A stretch of DNA of 64,000 nucleotides from Limnoperna fortunei. Its lineage: Eukaryota > Mollusca > Bivalvia > Mytilida > Modiolidae. How positions within the stretch are numbered: the stretch's first letter is position 1; each line of letters begins with the position of its first letter. The position numbers and the translations under genes are program-made. The stretch is taken from positions 62,489,898-62,553,897 of the forward strand of contig OX104123.1 in assembly GCA_944474755.1 (NCBI GenBank), written 5' to 3'. The notes under the pieces were generated by a model. That model searched no databases and was not told the origin of the DNA. It worked only from the letters and a program-made list of their open reading frames with translations. This document shows positions 34,481-56,629 of the stretch, piece by piece.

Positions 34481-34611
34481 TACCTAGTGTAACGCAGAGC
34501 ATATTAAAACGTGCAAACACACAACCATTTCTATAGTCAGTAAAAAGCTGACACTGATACTGAAAACTATCATAGCGTAAGAATCTGCCATTTTTATATG
34601 GCGGGATCAGA

Positions 34612-34617
34612 TTTATT
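34612..34617 (-). terminator. Polyadenylation signal of cathepsin gene A
   Basis: AATAAA on the minus strand about 120 bp after the stop codon; the first good match in the 3' flank. Confidence 0.5.
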
Positions 34618-34737
34618 AGTAAACGAAATATTTGTTGAATTATTTACTACAAACATCAGATCACAGATATAATTGTCAAACAAAAAGTTTTTACATACAT
34701 ATCATTTTAAAAGTTGAACCATAAACAAATGCGATTT

Positions 34738-40370
<5,633 letters not shown>

Positions 40371-40395
40371 TAAGTTAACTATGGGAGGTTGCTCG

Positions 40396-40402
40396 TTTTA
40401 TA
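40396..40402 (-). promoter_or_regulatory. TATA box of cathepsin gene A
   Basis: TATAAAA on the minus strand, about 38 bp before the donor of the short untranslated exon (ACTAAT|GTAAGT at 40358). Gene B has TATAAAA in the same place. Confidence 0.75.
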
Positions 40403-40430
40403 CATCAAACTGGTCAGGCCCCGCGATAAG

Positions 40431-40543
40431 CACGTGAAAAACCCTGTGTGACTTCACATGATATTTAGCGTGGTTATGACAAGATTGCATCAATTTGTAT
40501 AATCAAATATCTATCTTTAAATTGTTTACATGGATGACACGTG
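40431..40543 (-). promoter_or_regulatory. Two CACGTG E-boxes upstream of cathepsin gene A
   Basis: CACGTG at 40431-40436 and 40538-40543, about 30 and 136 bp upstream of the TATA box. CACGTG is the core of the CLEAR element bound by TFEB/MITF-type factors on lysosomal genes. Gene B keeps both boxes at nearly the same spacing. Confidence 0.5.
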
Positions 40544-40559
40544 ATAGATATTTTGTACT

Positions 40560-41300
40560 TTAAAGTGTTGAGGTGTGATGACTTGATGTTTTATTGTTTA
40601 CGAAACGAATGGTTAATAAACTTGATGTTGTATTAAGATTAGACAGGATATTTGATCAGTCTACATCTTTGCTCTGAAATGACTTTTCAAAGTATTTTAA
40701 CACGCAGAAATATCATGTTGAACAGTAGTTGTTAGCTACTGTACCACCTGAGTTCAACAACTGACTTTTTGTTGTGGATTGTGCTGCTTGTCTGCAGATT
40801 TCTGTTAGTTGCTGTTTGTTTTTCTAATATTTTGTCAACTAGTTTCATATTAAATTGAAAAAGTATCTTGAATTTGAATATTTTAGTTTTCTTTCACCGT
40901 TCACCATTGATTAGTATTGCAGACCAGGCCAAACAATATAAAAGCTGTTTAAGTATTCAAGTAAACATTGTCGCTTAACACGAAGCTAATAATACGGATT
41001 CTAATATGACGTCCTTCATACGCTATGCGAACACATTAAGGTTCTAATAAGCATTGGGCATTGTATGACGTCTCAATTAGAATTTCGACGTCATATACGC
41101 TCAACTAGAAAATTTCAAACTGGAACAATGCAATTTTGTTAAGATTTCTCAATATTTTAAGCTAAAAAGGTACGCATATTCAATAAATATATGTTTATGT
41201 CAATATGTTTTGCTTTAACATACTGTTTTGGGAGATATCTTATTAGTTTCAAAAAACAATATTACAATTGAAAGCGTCCTCTTAGTTAGACTCATAAGAA
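40560..41300. other. Upstream flank of cathepsin gene A, nothing further recognised
   Basis: No supported exon. Confidence 0.4.
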
Positions 41301-41303
41301 TCG

Positions 41304-41464
41304 AAATAGATTATTGCAATTGTGCTCTTTACGAATTAGAACATGGTCAGACCTTATATTTGCCTTCATTTTATACCTCGCTATCGCTCAGTATAAAATA
41401 TTGACAAATATAAGGTCTTACCATGGTTTAATTTGCATATAGTCCGCTCGCAATAATCTATTTC
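41304..41464. repeat. Foldback palindrome (MITE-like)
   Basis: Arms of about 59 bp (AAATAGATTATTGC ... ACCTTATATTTG and the reverse complement) flank a loop of about 40 bp. The loop contains CCTCGCTATCGCTCAG inside a further short inverted repeat, TTTTATA/TATAAAAT. A few mismatches lie in the outer arms. Confidence 0.85.
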
Positions 41465-42041
41465 TTAATAAATGATTGAAATTTATAGTATTAGTTTTTT
41501 TTTAACATTTCAATTATGGGTTTGGTTTTGCTGTATTAAACACTTACTATCTGAATAATTTTACCATACAACACATAAAAACCATTCCAATAAAAACAGT
41601 GAAAACAAATGCATGTACCTAGGCATACCAATTTATCAATTTAACCGGAAAAGTATTGTTATTATTATGTGAGAGTACATATTACATAGATTTGTGTATG
41701 CTGCTGTACGTATTGCCCCCCCTGCTCGGTATTAAATAAGCGAATATAAAATACATGTGTGTAAAGAATACAACATCGTTACCCCCATGTGTTGTTTCTT
41801 GAACACACAACTGTTTCTTATATGCTTTCATCTATACAGTTTCTATCTCTAACCCCAAAAATGTACATCCTCACCAGCTAGTTTCTTATATTGTAAGATG
41901 GCTGGAATTTTAGGGAGAAGTGTTCATGACTAAATGAAAAATTTAAATATTTATAACATAACACCAGACAAATCATTGACAATACAAAATTGCTTAATTT
42001 ACACAAATATCATTTAAAGTTGTGCATCCTAAAGAACGATT

Positions 42042-42144
42042 TTAAACGGTTTGATAACTGACAGCTGTAATTGTAGCTTTACCTCACATTTTTTGCATTT
42101 CTATAGATCGATATTTGGCTTTCCACTCCTTAAATTTCTCACCA
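42042..42144 (-). pseudogene. Dead last exon of another cathepsin L copy
   Basis: Aligns with exon 8 of genes A and B: GKATITAVSYQTV-stop against GIATxASYPTV-stop, with similarity continuing into the 3' flank (GATTTTAAACGG). It has an in-frame TGA (QKM-stop), NSWG has been lost, and a possible TCTAG acceptor remains. No other exon of this copy is recognisable nearby; a SINE lies directly upstream. Confidence 0.75.
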
Positions 42145-42189
42145 TCTAGAAAAACATAAATGCACACGTTATTGTTTTCATTCATATGT

Positions 42190-42447
42190 TTGTTTTGTTT
42201 GTTTGATAGTGTTTAACGCAATTTTTCAGCTATATCATGGCGTCCAGTTTTTCCCGGGGGAGGAAGCCGGAGTACCCGGAGAAAACCCCCGACCTGCGGT
42301 AGGAAAACTGGCAATCCTTGTCAATTAAGATTGGAGTCGACTACACCCTGCCTGCAGTGAGAATCGAACCCGCAATCTCAGTGTTGACAGACCACGTGAT
42401 CAATAGTAAACGAACTACCTTGACCACTCGGCCACCGAGGCCCCTAG
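42190..42447 (-). mobile_element. tRNA-derived SINE, near full length
   Basis: Minus strand: GGCCTCGGTGGCCGAGTGGTCAAGG (box A), GATCACGTGGTCTGTCAACACTG, GCGGGTTCGATTCTCAC (box B) and GTAGTCGACTCCAATCTTAAT. The body contains CGGGGGTTTTCTCCGGGTACTCCGGC. The end is CCATGATATAGCTGAAAAATTGCG with an AAACAAACAAAACAAAC tail. This is the best-preserved copy in the window. Confidence 0.9.
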
Positions 42448-42449
42448 TT

Positions 42450-43816
42450 TTCATTCATAAGTATCCTGCCTAAGTTTGAATAATGTATTCATGTGCAGCG
42501 TACTTTTAATACAGAGATATAATCTTTTTATAAAAACAAAAATTTAATGCAATAAAATAAACAACCTGGTCTTAAAAATTTGACAAATTATATGCCTTCA
42601 AAACACGTTTTTGTCCTGTATAAGTCGTACAAATCCTGGGCTATTTCCGCCTACAGTATTTCGCAAATCGATATATGAGGTACAACAAGATTACCAAAAC
42701 CAGCTACAAACACTAATAGCTATAAAATAACTGCAAATACCATTTACAGTCGTTTTTCGTCTGTCACTGACTGATACTGGCTGCAAATTACTGCACAAAT
42801 GTCTGTAAAGGACTACAATCGTTGTGTCAGACAATATTTGCGTCAGTCTTTTATTGTCTATCATGGACATATTTTGTCAGTCATTAAACTTATTTCCGAT
42901 GACTCAAAATGTGTCTGTTAAACTGTTAAACTGAGTGTCCGTGTACCCAACAATAAATGTCTCACACACACTAAATCGACATTTTTCCATTCTATGAGAA
43001 AACGACTTTCATAACGCGGAGTAATTAATATTTTTTTCAACAACGGTTGATATATATTTATTTCATACTATTCATTTAAATGTTCAGGATTATACTAAAC
43101 TTCTCTTTTTCTAAATTGTACAAACGCCCACATAACGATTACACATGTTTTGCAATAGTAACGTTACAAACATAATTTAAATTAACAAGGACACAGTTTT
43201 AAAAAATATGATGCCATCGCCAATTTATTTAGTTATGTTGCACACTGTTAATGTTTCATTCAATATATGCATAAAATTTATTTAATTATTAAATAAAAAA
43301 TCCATTTAAAAATAGTTATCAATCAAATACCACAAAAAAAGAAAATCAAAATAATAAAAAAAAGAATGGTTAAAGGAAAATAAAAGATCTGTGGAGCTCA
43401 GTATGGTACCAGACATGACATAAAGATATAATAGGCACAATGGTGGAAGTGTAGGTGCTTGAAATAATGTGGAACATAATTCTTAACCTACCTGCAGACA
43501 AAACTGATTTTGGCCAACAACCCCGTGGCAAGCGCTTAACGGTCACTACGTGAGCATACACAGAAAAGACAGGAACACAACAACATGCAAAGGCGGATAC
43601 ACATATGTTTGTTACTCTTCTACATATCCGGCTAGTTCATAGCTGAGTGAGTAGCCTTGGTTTTCTCTTGGCACTTCAATACTATGCAGTGGTGAAGGCT
43701 GTGCTACTTAGCAAAACTTAGTATAGACTTAACACTTTGAAAAGAAAACCACACACTGATAAAAAACATCCATCTTAAATTTGCAACATGAAAACTATGA
43801 ACTATACAACATTGAC
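42450..43816. other. Non-coding stretch, nothing recognised
   Basis: Contains phrases such as TGTCTGT(G/T)A...CAGACAATATTTG around 42.76-42.97 kb that loosely recall 32.08-32.17 kb, perhaps an old repeat. No supported exon. Confidence 0.4.
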
Positions 43817-44040
43817 TCAGCTGCCCTCGGTGAAGTAAGATTTGTTAAAATTGGCAGTATCAATGGTGAGCTCCTGCTGCCACTTCAGCTTGTGATCAAC
43901 AACACTTGTGTCCAGCACAAACCAGTCCAATAAAACTCCTGAATGCACCTCCAGATCGGAGCATTTGCACGTGATACTGTTATCGAGAAGCATTAAGAAA
44001 TTGCTGATATCTGCAGCACCTAGGTTTTGTGAGTTGCCAA
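43817..44040 (-). CDS. Orphan terminal exon, hypothetical
   Basis: A good acceptor (ATCTGTTTTACAG at about 44041) is followed by an open frame: VGNSQNLGAADISNFLMLLD, NSITCKCSDLEVHSGVLLDWF, VLDTSVVDHKLKWQQE and so on to a TGA at 43817. Base composition is less AT-rich than the flanks. N-x-I-x-C-x-C...W resembles the start of a leucine-rich-repeat C-terminal cap, but this is a guess. Upstream exons are not seen; a dead LINE occupies the next kilobase. It could be a genuine last exon of a gene, or a relic. Confidence 0.3.
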
Positions 44041-44159
44041 CTGTAAAACAGATCACATTATGGTTAGATTAAAGACGACTCCGGCATTAGAGAATTTCTA
44101 CAGAGAAGAAGTAACAATTCCACAGGTTTGACCTACAGAAGCTGAAATCTGTAACCAAA

Positions 44160-44945
44160 TGCGGAAGAGTTTGAATCCAGCCTTTGCGAGAGACAGTAAT
44201 GTTTGCTCCAATGTACCTGCATTTGATCAGTGAGAGTCATTCAAGTCAACAGTGACTACAACAGCAGAAAAAGCGTGGCTTTGTGACCCGAAAGCATGAA
44301 GACGGGTTCGATGAAGTCAAGAGCTAAACAAGCTTATAGAGAAAACAAAGGAGGCTAGAAATGTTATGTTGAATTGGACCATTCGGTAGACTAAAGCCAG
44401 AGTCCATCGCAACAGTACACTACAAAATAAGTATCGTGGGCTAAAACAAAAGATAGTGGCCGGTCAAATCTTTGAAACTTCAAGAATAAGCAGATTAAGA
44501 TCACATGAAAGGTTAGTATTTGGGCTGCATTCTCCTGTTCAAAACTGGATGGTGCTGACGGTAAATCATATGAAATCACAAAAGTTAGTGGACCTCATTC
44601 AATCTGTCCATAGCATCATACAAACAGTTTGGAACAAAACGAAATTTCCTCAGTACTAGAAAGATGCTTTTATTTCACTACTTTCTATATCTGGCAAAGT
44701 GTTTTCCCGTGTGTTGCTAACAGACTAAACATGTTTATGGATTCCTACATGAATCGAAGTGTTTAGATTAGGAGTTCATCGAGGCACTGTTGACATACAA
44801 TTATGGCTGAGAAAGGTCCAGGAAATTTTCATGGAGTAAAATAGGCATCTCTTCATGGTTTTTTTTCTGGACTTTACTAAGGCAACCTAAATGCCCTGTA
44901 GAGATTGTCGTCTAAACTTGGATGCAATGATTTGTTTGTAAAACT
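44160..44945 (+). mobile_element. LINE fragment with reverse transcriptase motifs (decayed)
   Basis: In broken frames the plus strand reads NSTLQNKYRGLKQKIVAG and QTVWNKTKFPQY-stop-KDAFISLLSISGKVFSRVLL. After an apparent deletion it reads GVHRGTVDIQLWLRKVQEIFME and LFMVFFLDFTKAT. These align with VWxxxxIPxxWKDAxI, GKVFARVLLxRL, RGTVDMIFxxRQLQEKxxE and DLYMVFxDFTKAFD of RTE-type/craniofacial-protein-2-like reverse transcriptases. The element is distinct from the LINE at 16.6 kb. Confidence 0.75.
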
Positions 44946-44949
44946 AATT

Positions 44950-45184
44950 GCTTTTGTTTTGTTTGTTTGAACGATGTATAACGCTACTTGTAGCATTTTT
45001 TCAGCTATATCGTAGTGTCCAGATATTATTGTGAACAGGAGGAAAATTGAAAATCCTTGTTAGTTAAGATTGGGGTCGAGTGCACCAAACCTCCCGCAGT
45101 GAGGCCCGAACCAGCAACCTCAGTTGAGAGATCACGTGATCAATGGTTGATTTACTACTATAACAACTCGGCTACAGAGGCCAT
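44950..45184 (-). mobile_element. tRNA-derived SINE
   Basis: Minus strand: GGCCTCTGTAGCCGAGTTGTTATAG (box A), GATCACGTGATCTCTCAACTG, GGTTCGGGCCTCACTG (box B) and GCACTCGACCCCAATCTTAACTAACAAGGATT. The end is CTACGATATAGCTGAAAAAATGCT with an AAACAAACAAAACAAA tail. Confidence 0.8.
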
Positions 45185-45214
45185 CTAAACTAATTACATC
45201 ACTCTATACCAAGA

Positions 45215-45376
45215 TGAGGGTGTACTCGACTCCTATCCTATCGACAAGGATTGTCAGTTTTCCTAACGCAGGTCCGGATTTTCTGGCTTCATCCCCCAAT
45301 AAAACGGGACGCAATGATATAGCTGAAAAATTGCTGAAAGTGGCGTTAAAACACCATTCAAGCAAACAAAAAACAA
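45215..45376 (+). mobile_element. SINE 3' fragment, opposite orientation to the neighbour
   Basis: GTGTACTCGACTCCTATCCTATCGACAAGGATTGTCAGTTTTCC, then the common body, ATGATATAGCTGAAAAATTGCTGAAAGTGGCG, and a TTCAAGCAAACAAAAAAC tail. The tRNA head is missing. Together with the SINE at 44950 it forms a head-to-head pair. Confidence 0.8.
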
Positions 45377-45965
45377 TACCAATATGAAGGCCGCAGTTCG
45401 CATTAAAGGTGAACTCGGACCAATTTTGGCAATGAATAGAGCCAAACAGGTCTGTGTGCTATCCCCTACACGTTCGATAAATATATATATATATATTTAT
45501 TTATCTCAGTTGTGTTGCGCCATGCGTTTACCGATGACAACAGAGGTGTTTGCATACAGAATTGACAGCATGCTGACCAGTTCTACGTCAACAATGTCAA
45601 ATCAAGGACTAAAATTCAAGTCAAGTACATTATCAGTACTAATTCTACATTTGTTAATAACATTGATTTTGTTTCACATAATATTGACGTTGATCAAGAT
45701 ATTATCAGCAGATTCTTTGTTAAAACATTTCACTTGCAAATCAATATAACAAACACCGAAGTAATGACTATTCTGCTTGATGCAGACAACAACATTCTAA
45801 CAAAATAACACCCAAGTCTCGTACAGCTCTATCTACTACCATATTATAACTGCTATTGAAAACCCTCTCACACTATATTAACATAGTGTTCCAGATAATA
45901 AGTGGCTAACCAACTAATGCTCTCAAATATATCTATTGTTTATAGGTTATGCACGAACGTATATC

Positions 45966-46733
45966 TATACAATTGGACAAAAGTGAGGGACCACCAGGTT
46001 TTGCTTCAAATAAATAAAAAAATAATTGTTTCTGGTTCTTTGTACATATGTTATCAACGAAAGCTAGGTTTGTAGTATCTTTTGTTAAAATTTTTAAATC
46101 TCTCATTTCACGATACAATAACAATAGAGATTTTAAAAGCACTACCCTCAGCTTTTGAAAACCCAAGTTTGGCGCCTTGTTTCATTTCACCATGTGCACG
46201 TGCGTAACAGGTAACATTTATCCTGTTTTGAAATCATTTCAAAATGAACGTTACCCTCCATGTCAGAACATTTAAGAATTGCGTGATACTTTAATTCAGG
46301 AGGGGCGGCAATTCAGAGACTTGTCCAGAGCATGAGGAGATGAGTCCAAGAATTGCACCGGAAGCGTGGTGGATACACACGATACTGACTATTTTCTTGT
46401 GAATAAATGTTTTAAAATGATTTCTTCTTACATCTTAATAACCCTCAACCTGCCAACTCTTTGTATGTAACATTACCAGCGGTTCAAACTGAAACTTTTT
46501 CAAGTTATGATTTTTTTTGTATGCAGTTTTAAGGCATATTTTTACAAACGACATCTTGTTGGTCGTTTCTATGCATTTCGAATAGTAAAATCATAAACTT
46601 CTTTAAAATGGTCGACTATTTTAAACGAAACGTGAAATAAACAATGGATGGTTATATATTGATAAAATATTGGTTATAAAAAATCATCTCCGCCAAAAAT
46701 CAAGGTGGTCCCTTACTTATGGCCAAATGTATA
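45966..46733. mobile_element. Non-autonomous element with terminal inverted repeats (768 bp)
   Basis: The left end TATACAATTGGACAAAAGTGAGGGACCACC is matched by the reverse complement of the right end, TATACATTTGGCCATAAGTAAGGGACCACC: 25 of 30 positions by eye, with similarity continuing inward a few bases. The ends begin with TATA, as expected for a TA target duplication of a mariner/Tc1-type mover. No transposase frame was found inside, so it would need a helper element elsewhere. Confidence 0.7.
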
Positions 46734-46772
46734 TAACTATGTTACTGGATATTGGTATGATACTTATTTAGG

Positions 46773-46987
46773 AGTTGCAATACCAATCAGAAGCAATGTT
46801 CAATTATCAATATTTTCTAGTTTCTTATTCAGTTTGGGTGTTCCGATTCGTCTGGAGCTATCTCACAGTTGAGAAAAAAGCAGCAGTTTTTGGCAGTCAG
46901 CTGTTTTGTTGTGTGTTGACATCTCGGATTTCTTTGTATCAGCAAGTCAAGCAAGCTGAGCAGGTTTGCTCGTTTGAGGATCATGAT
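46773..46987 (+). CDS. Possible internal exon (hypothetical)
   Basis: TATTTAG acceptor and a strong donor (CATGAT|GTAAGT) bracket an open frame of about 71 codons, with LVSYSVWVFRFVWSYL and then ISLYQQVKQAEQVCSFEDHD. No family recognised and no partner exons found. It may be chance. Confidence 0.2.
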
Positions 46988-47029
46988 GTAAGTTTTGAAC
47001 TACCACAATTTGACATTAGTATTTGAATA

Positions 47030-48235
47030 AGCTGGCGTATCATGGTAGCATATAATTTTTTAGCGGTGGTCTTCTACGAGGTCCAGGCTTCTGAGCCTGT
47101 ATACATGAATAGTACAGTCTAACTGCCCGATACACAACATTTTTAGAATTTTTGTACCACAACCTTTTATTGAGAAATTTTACTTGAACTCTAAATTTGA
47201 GTTTTACGATTGCAAAATGGAGAAAATACAATTAAAAAAGGTAGCAAAATGACAGACCTCAGGCGAAAGACCCTCATAATAGGAAAGTTATGATTAGAAT
47301 GAGGCACACTTACTTAAATTACATTTGTAATAAAAAAAAAATGTTAGAAGCCAATATATTTCAGTATAAAGATGAAGATAAGTAACATTTACATTGTACT
47401 TTAAATGTTTGTTTTGTCGTTCTCAGATGGCATCATTAAAACCGAGCTCCCCTGTCTATTAATATGTATATAAAATGCATATAAAAGACTCCTCTCCTAA
47501 GCCCCGAGTGCTTTTGTCGAGGCGAAATTTTTCAACACCGGCATTTGACATTGACTTGTTTTCTAGTGGCAGTTGAGTAATATGTTGCTCTTGTGTATAA
47601 GCGTATGACCATAAGGTTTACCTCCTACGAGTAATGCCCTTTATTTGTAGTTAAAAATGGCCTGTATGGAATAACCTCTGAACAAGCATGGCGAGTTTAT
47701 GTAAAAATTACCATCGCGTCACGCGAATTTTTGCCACTATCGCAAGCATTAACTAACGGCTTAAGAAAAAAACTTTAAATTAAACTGATCAACACAGCAA
47801 GCCTTACAAATTTCTTGATTAATGTGAATCTGTGTATGACTTCCTGTGACAGTTAGAGATATAACTAACAATTTCGACATTTCAGGTTTCTTCTATAACA
47901 ACAATAGCGCAACTGTAAATTGAAAACATGATCAGCAAAGTTTATTTTTGGTCTTCAACTGAAGGATGACCTCAGTTTTCGGATTGTAAATTTAAATTTA
48001 TACACGCTATAGTAAAACTGCGCATTACAAAAAAGCAATGGATAAGGCCTAAAATTCTTTCAGTGTCTAAAAATTGTCCTTCATTACTGACATTTTGTTT
48101 AAGTTCAGCCTTTGCCTTGTGACCTAAACACAATAATTATTATAGATAAACTATGTGCTAGTCTTAAATGACGACTTCGTGGTGGAGGGATTCTCATTCC
48201 TTGGCAATTTCTGATAACATTTGCAATTCTTAATA
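47030..48235. other. Non-coding stretch, nothing recognised
   Basis: No supported exon or repeat boundary. Confidence 0.4.
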
Positions 48236-48239
48236 CATA

Positions 48240-48865
48240 CATTCACGGATATCTTCAATCAGGCGTTGCAGGCTACGGGCAGCCTCTTGATTCTGAAAAG
48301 TAATCTTAACAACAGAGAGTATTACACACACCAAATTACAGTACTAAGATTAATAGAAAACAAAACCGACCGAACAACAAAAGAGGGACAATTACAAATC
48401 CGAATATAGACAAACATATCCAACGCAAAACAAAAACACAAGGCACAAAAACAGAAAGTGAGTAATCTGAACCAATAAAAACCATAGGTGCACTCATGTG
48501 CTCCGGACGAGTAAGCAGTGGCTTACACATAATTATACACTTATGTTAACATACATGTGTTAATACCCGTTTTTGCCAAGTGATATTAACCTATAATATC
48601 GTGTTTATTTGGTGAAACGGAAATGATTAAGACATATTCAAACTGGTACACTGCTGACAGTAATATGATCGGTAGGACTATGTACTCGACTTCAAATTAC
48701 TGCTTGCAACTGATGTCACATGTGGAACAGGAACTATTTACACTTTAACCATCCTTTTATGAGTTGTGTTTTTGATGTTGTATGTGTTGTACTTTTTTAA
48801 TGTCTGTGTTGTTTCAACCAGTAACGGTTTTGTTCATACGTTCTCCTGTTTTCTTTGCAGTTTAT
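48240..48865. repeat. R1 repeat cluster in both orientations
   Basis: 48255-48340 (GTTGCAGGCTACGGGCAGCCTCTTGATTCTGAAAAG) matches 61640-61735. 48360-48530 is R1 minus (ACCGACCGAACAACAAAAGAG, CGGACGAGTAAGCAGTG). 48655-48865 is R1 plus (CACATGTGGAACAGGAACTATTTACAC, GTTGTTTCAACCAGTAACGG). Confidence 0.65.
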
Positions 48866-48874
48866 CAAATTTAC

Positions 48875-48973
48875 GGTTAAATGATTTACAGCTTTATCAA
48901 TCTGCTATATATTTTGTAATGTCTGGTAAATGATTTAGAGGTTTATTAATCTGCTATATATTTTGTAATGTCT
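48875..48973 (+). repeat. Two-copy tandem repeat, period 50 bp
   Basis: GGT(T)AAATGATTTA(C/G)AG(C/G)TTTAT(C/T)AATCTGC, then TATATATTTTGTAATGTCT, present twice in a row. Confidence 0.85.
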
Positions 48974-49524
48974 AACCAATTTAGATGACACATGCGCAGC
49001 AGTAACGGCTCAACCTATGGTGTACGAAGTTTACCCGTTTTTAGTGATGTCTTGTTACTTTCCTTTTTTCTGTATTCTGCCCAAAACATATATGTGTTAA
49101 TGCATGAGTGTTAAACAGAGCATATGAACACGTGTAAACACATCTTTGCTCTGGTCGATATAAAGCTGACAAATGTTCATCATAATATGAGTATATAAGT
49201 AGGACTATCTGCATTCAAGGAAGTTGTAGATATATAGCCAGTCAAAATCGACTGCGCTTTCGTCATACAATTTTAGCTCACTTGGTTTGTATGCTTGTTC
49301 CGTAAATCGGGGGTCAATGCCAAAAAGAGACACTGGTGTTGATTCGTGGTCTTTGGCTACGCTAAGGAACCAACTCTCAACATATTGTTGGGAAGAAAGA
49401 TTAATTGGTTAACTCAATGCTTATTCATATTTACTACAAATATCAGATCACAGACACCATTGTCAATAACACATTTTTTTACATAAATATAATGAAAAGT
49501 TTTAATCCCTACATTAATTCAATT

Positions 49525-55332
<5,808 letters not shown>

Positions 55333-55355
55333 GAAGTTGGCTTCATGGTTGCTAG

Positions 55356-55362
55356 TTTTATA
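55356..55362 (-). promoter_or_regulatory. TATA box of cathepsin gene B
   Basis: TATAAAA on the minus strand, about 49 bp before the donor of the untranslated exon (GAAG|GTAAGT at 55307). The ATG about 10 bp beyond the box would lie upstream of the expected start of transcription, so it should not interfere. Confidence 0.7.
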
Positions 55363-55389
55363 GATCAATCTAGTCAGTCCCGAGATAAA

Positions 55390-55499
55390 CACGTGACACT
55401 CACTGTGTGAATTCACATGATATGTTGCAATCAGATCTGACAAGACTAGTGTTACGAATTAGTTTATTCGAATATTTATCTCTACATGGCTGCCACGTG
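55390..55499 (-). promoter_or_regulatory. Two CACGTG E-boxes upstream of cathepsin gene B
   Basis: CACGTG at 55390-55395 and 55494-55499, about 28 and 132 bp upstream of the TATA box. The nearer box reads GTCACGTGTT on the minus strand, close to the CLEAR consensus GTCACGTGAC. Flanks such as TTCACATGATAT and GATATTTT are shared with gene A. Confidence 0.5.
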
Positions 55500-55624
55500 A
55501 TTGATATTTTTGTTCGCTTATGTTGTGGGGTGCTATTTAATAGTCTACGAACTAAATATATTCGATGATGATTAGACAAGAGACATTTATCAATCTACAG
55601 TTTAGTTATCATTTGAAATGAATT

Positions 55625-55830
55625 CTCAAAGTAGTTTTACACTACGAGTGTCCCATGTAGAATAGGAACTGCTTTTCCTCAGTAACACCTGTGTGCGGCT
55701 CCGGTTTTTATTTGGGTTAGGTGCTCGTTGTCTATGGTTTTCTATTTGTGAGCAGTAGTTTTTGTCGAAAATATGTTTTTTCTAAATTTCTGCCGACGAG
55801 TTGATTTAATATTTGAATTATGTATCGACA
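55625..55830 (+). repeat. R1 dispersed repeat, plus orientation
   Basis: GTCCCATGTAGAATAGGAACTGCTT, GCGGCTCCGGTTTTTATTTGGG and TGGTTTTCTATTTGTGAGCAGTAG correspond to the 34236 copy. Confidence 0.55.
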
Positions 55831-56086
55831 TCTTTTGTTTTTACGATGTTTCGAAATATTATTCGCGGCCATGGCAACAATACCCACTGTCGTACTATAC
55901 AAGTGCACATTTTCGCTGAGCACAAGGCTGTTCCAGAATAACAGAGGATATATGAATAAAGAAGTGACGTATAGAGTACTTTCGTTTTAAACATTTAGAA
56001 TTATCCACTTCCGTGTTTGCTTACGTTATGTGAAAAATAATTAAATAAATGTATAAATAATGTTTACTTATCTTGTGCTTTACTAC

Positions 56087-56166
56087 ACAACGAAACTAAA
56101 TATTTTTAACATTCTCACATTAACACAACGAAACTAAATATTTTTTTTACATTCTCACATTAACAC
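56087..56166 (+). repeat. Two-copy tandem repeat, period about 38 bp
   Basis: ACAACGAAACTAAATATTTTT...ACATTCTCACATTAACAC occurs twice in a row. The second copy has a longer T run. Confidence 0.85.
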
Positions 56167-56184
56167 ATACCGGGAGTAACTTGA

Positions 56185-56625
56185 AAAAGTAAAAAGAAAA
56201 TATCAAAGGAAACCGACCGAACAACAAGAGCCGAAAGTCAAAGGACAATACAATCCGAATATAGACAAACATATACAGCGCAAAACAAAAACAAAACAAA
56301 AAAACAGAAAGAAAGTAACGAGAACACAATAACAATCATGAGTGCACTCAGGTGGTGCGGACGAGTAAGCAGTGCCTGCCTCTAATTAGACACCCGTCGA
56401 GTTATTCATTGTCATTTCCAGGAAAAAGTCAAATCCAGGAATAGGAAACACTGCCTATGACTCAGCTAAAATGTCCGATCGTAGCGATCAATTAAGTCAT
56501 GGTGACTACCATAGAATTTCTCGAGAGATAACATCAATATAGGTACAGCAGACCATTGTGAGAGTAGTTTAGTGGTCAACAGCAGTGAGCGGTCTAAAAA
56601 TCGGAATACCGCAGGAAAAATGATC
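56185..56625 (-). repeat. R1 dispersed repeat, longest copy
   Basis: Plus-strand reading: AAACCGACCGAACAACAAGAG, CAATCCGAATATAGACAAACA, GTGCACTCAGGTGGTGCGGACGAGTAAGCAGTG, CTCTAATTAGACACCCGTCGAG, AAGTCAAATCCAGGAATAGGAAACACT, ATGTCCGATCGTA and GAGCGGTCTAAAAATCGGAATACCG. Matches the copy at 36560-36910 nearly end to end. Confidence 0.8.
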
Positions 56626-56629
56626 GAAA

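Noticed and set aside
45384..45749. 121-codon open frame
   Set aside because: Begins in SINE tail sequence, crosses a TA tract, and shows no splice sites or homology.
55344..55346. Upstream ATG near the TATA box of cathepsin gene B
   Set aside because: Only about 10 bp from the TATA box, so upstream of the expected transcription start.
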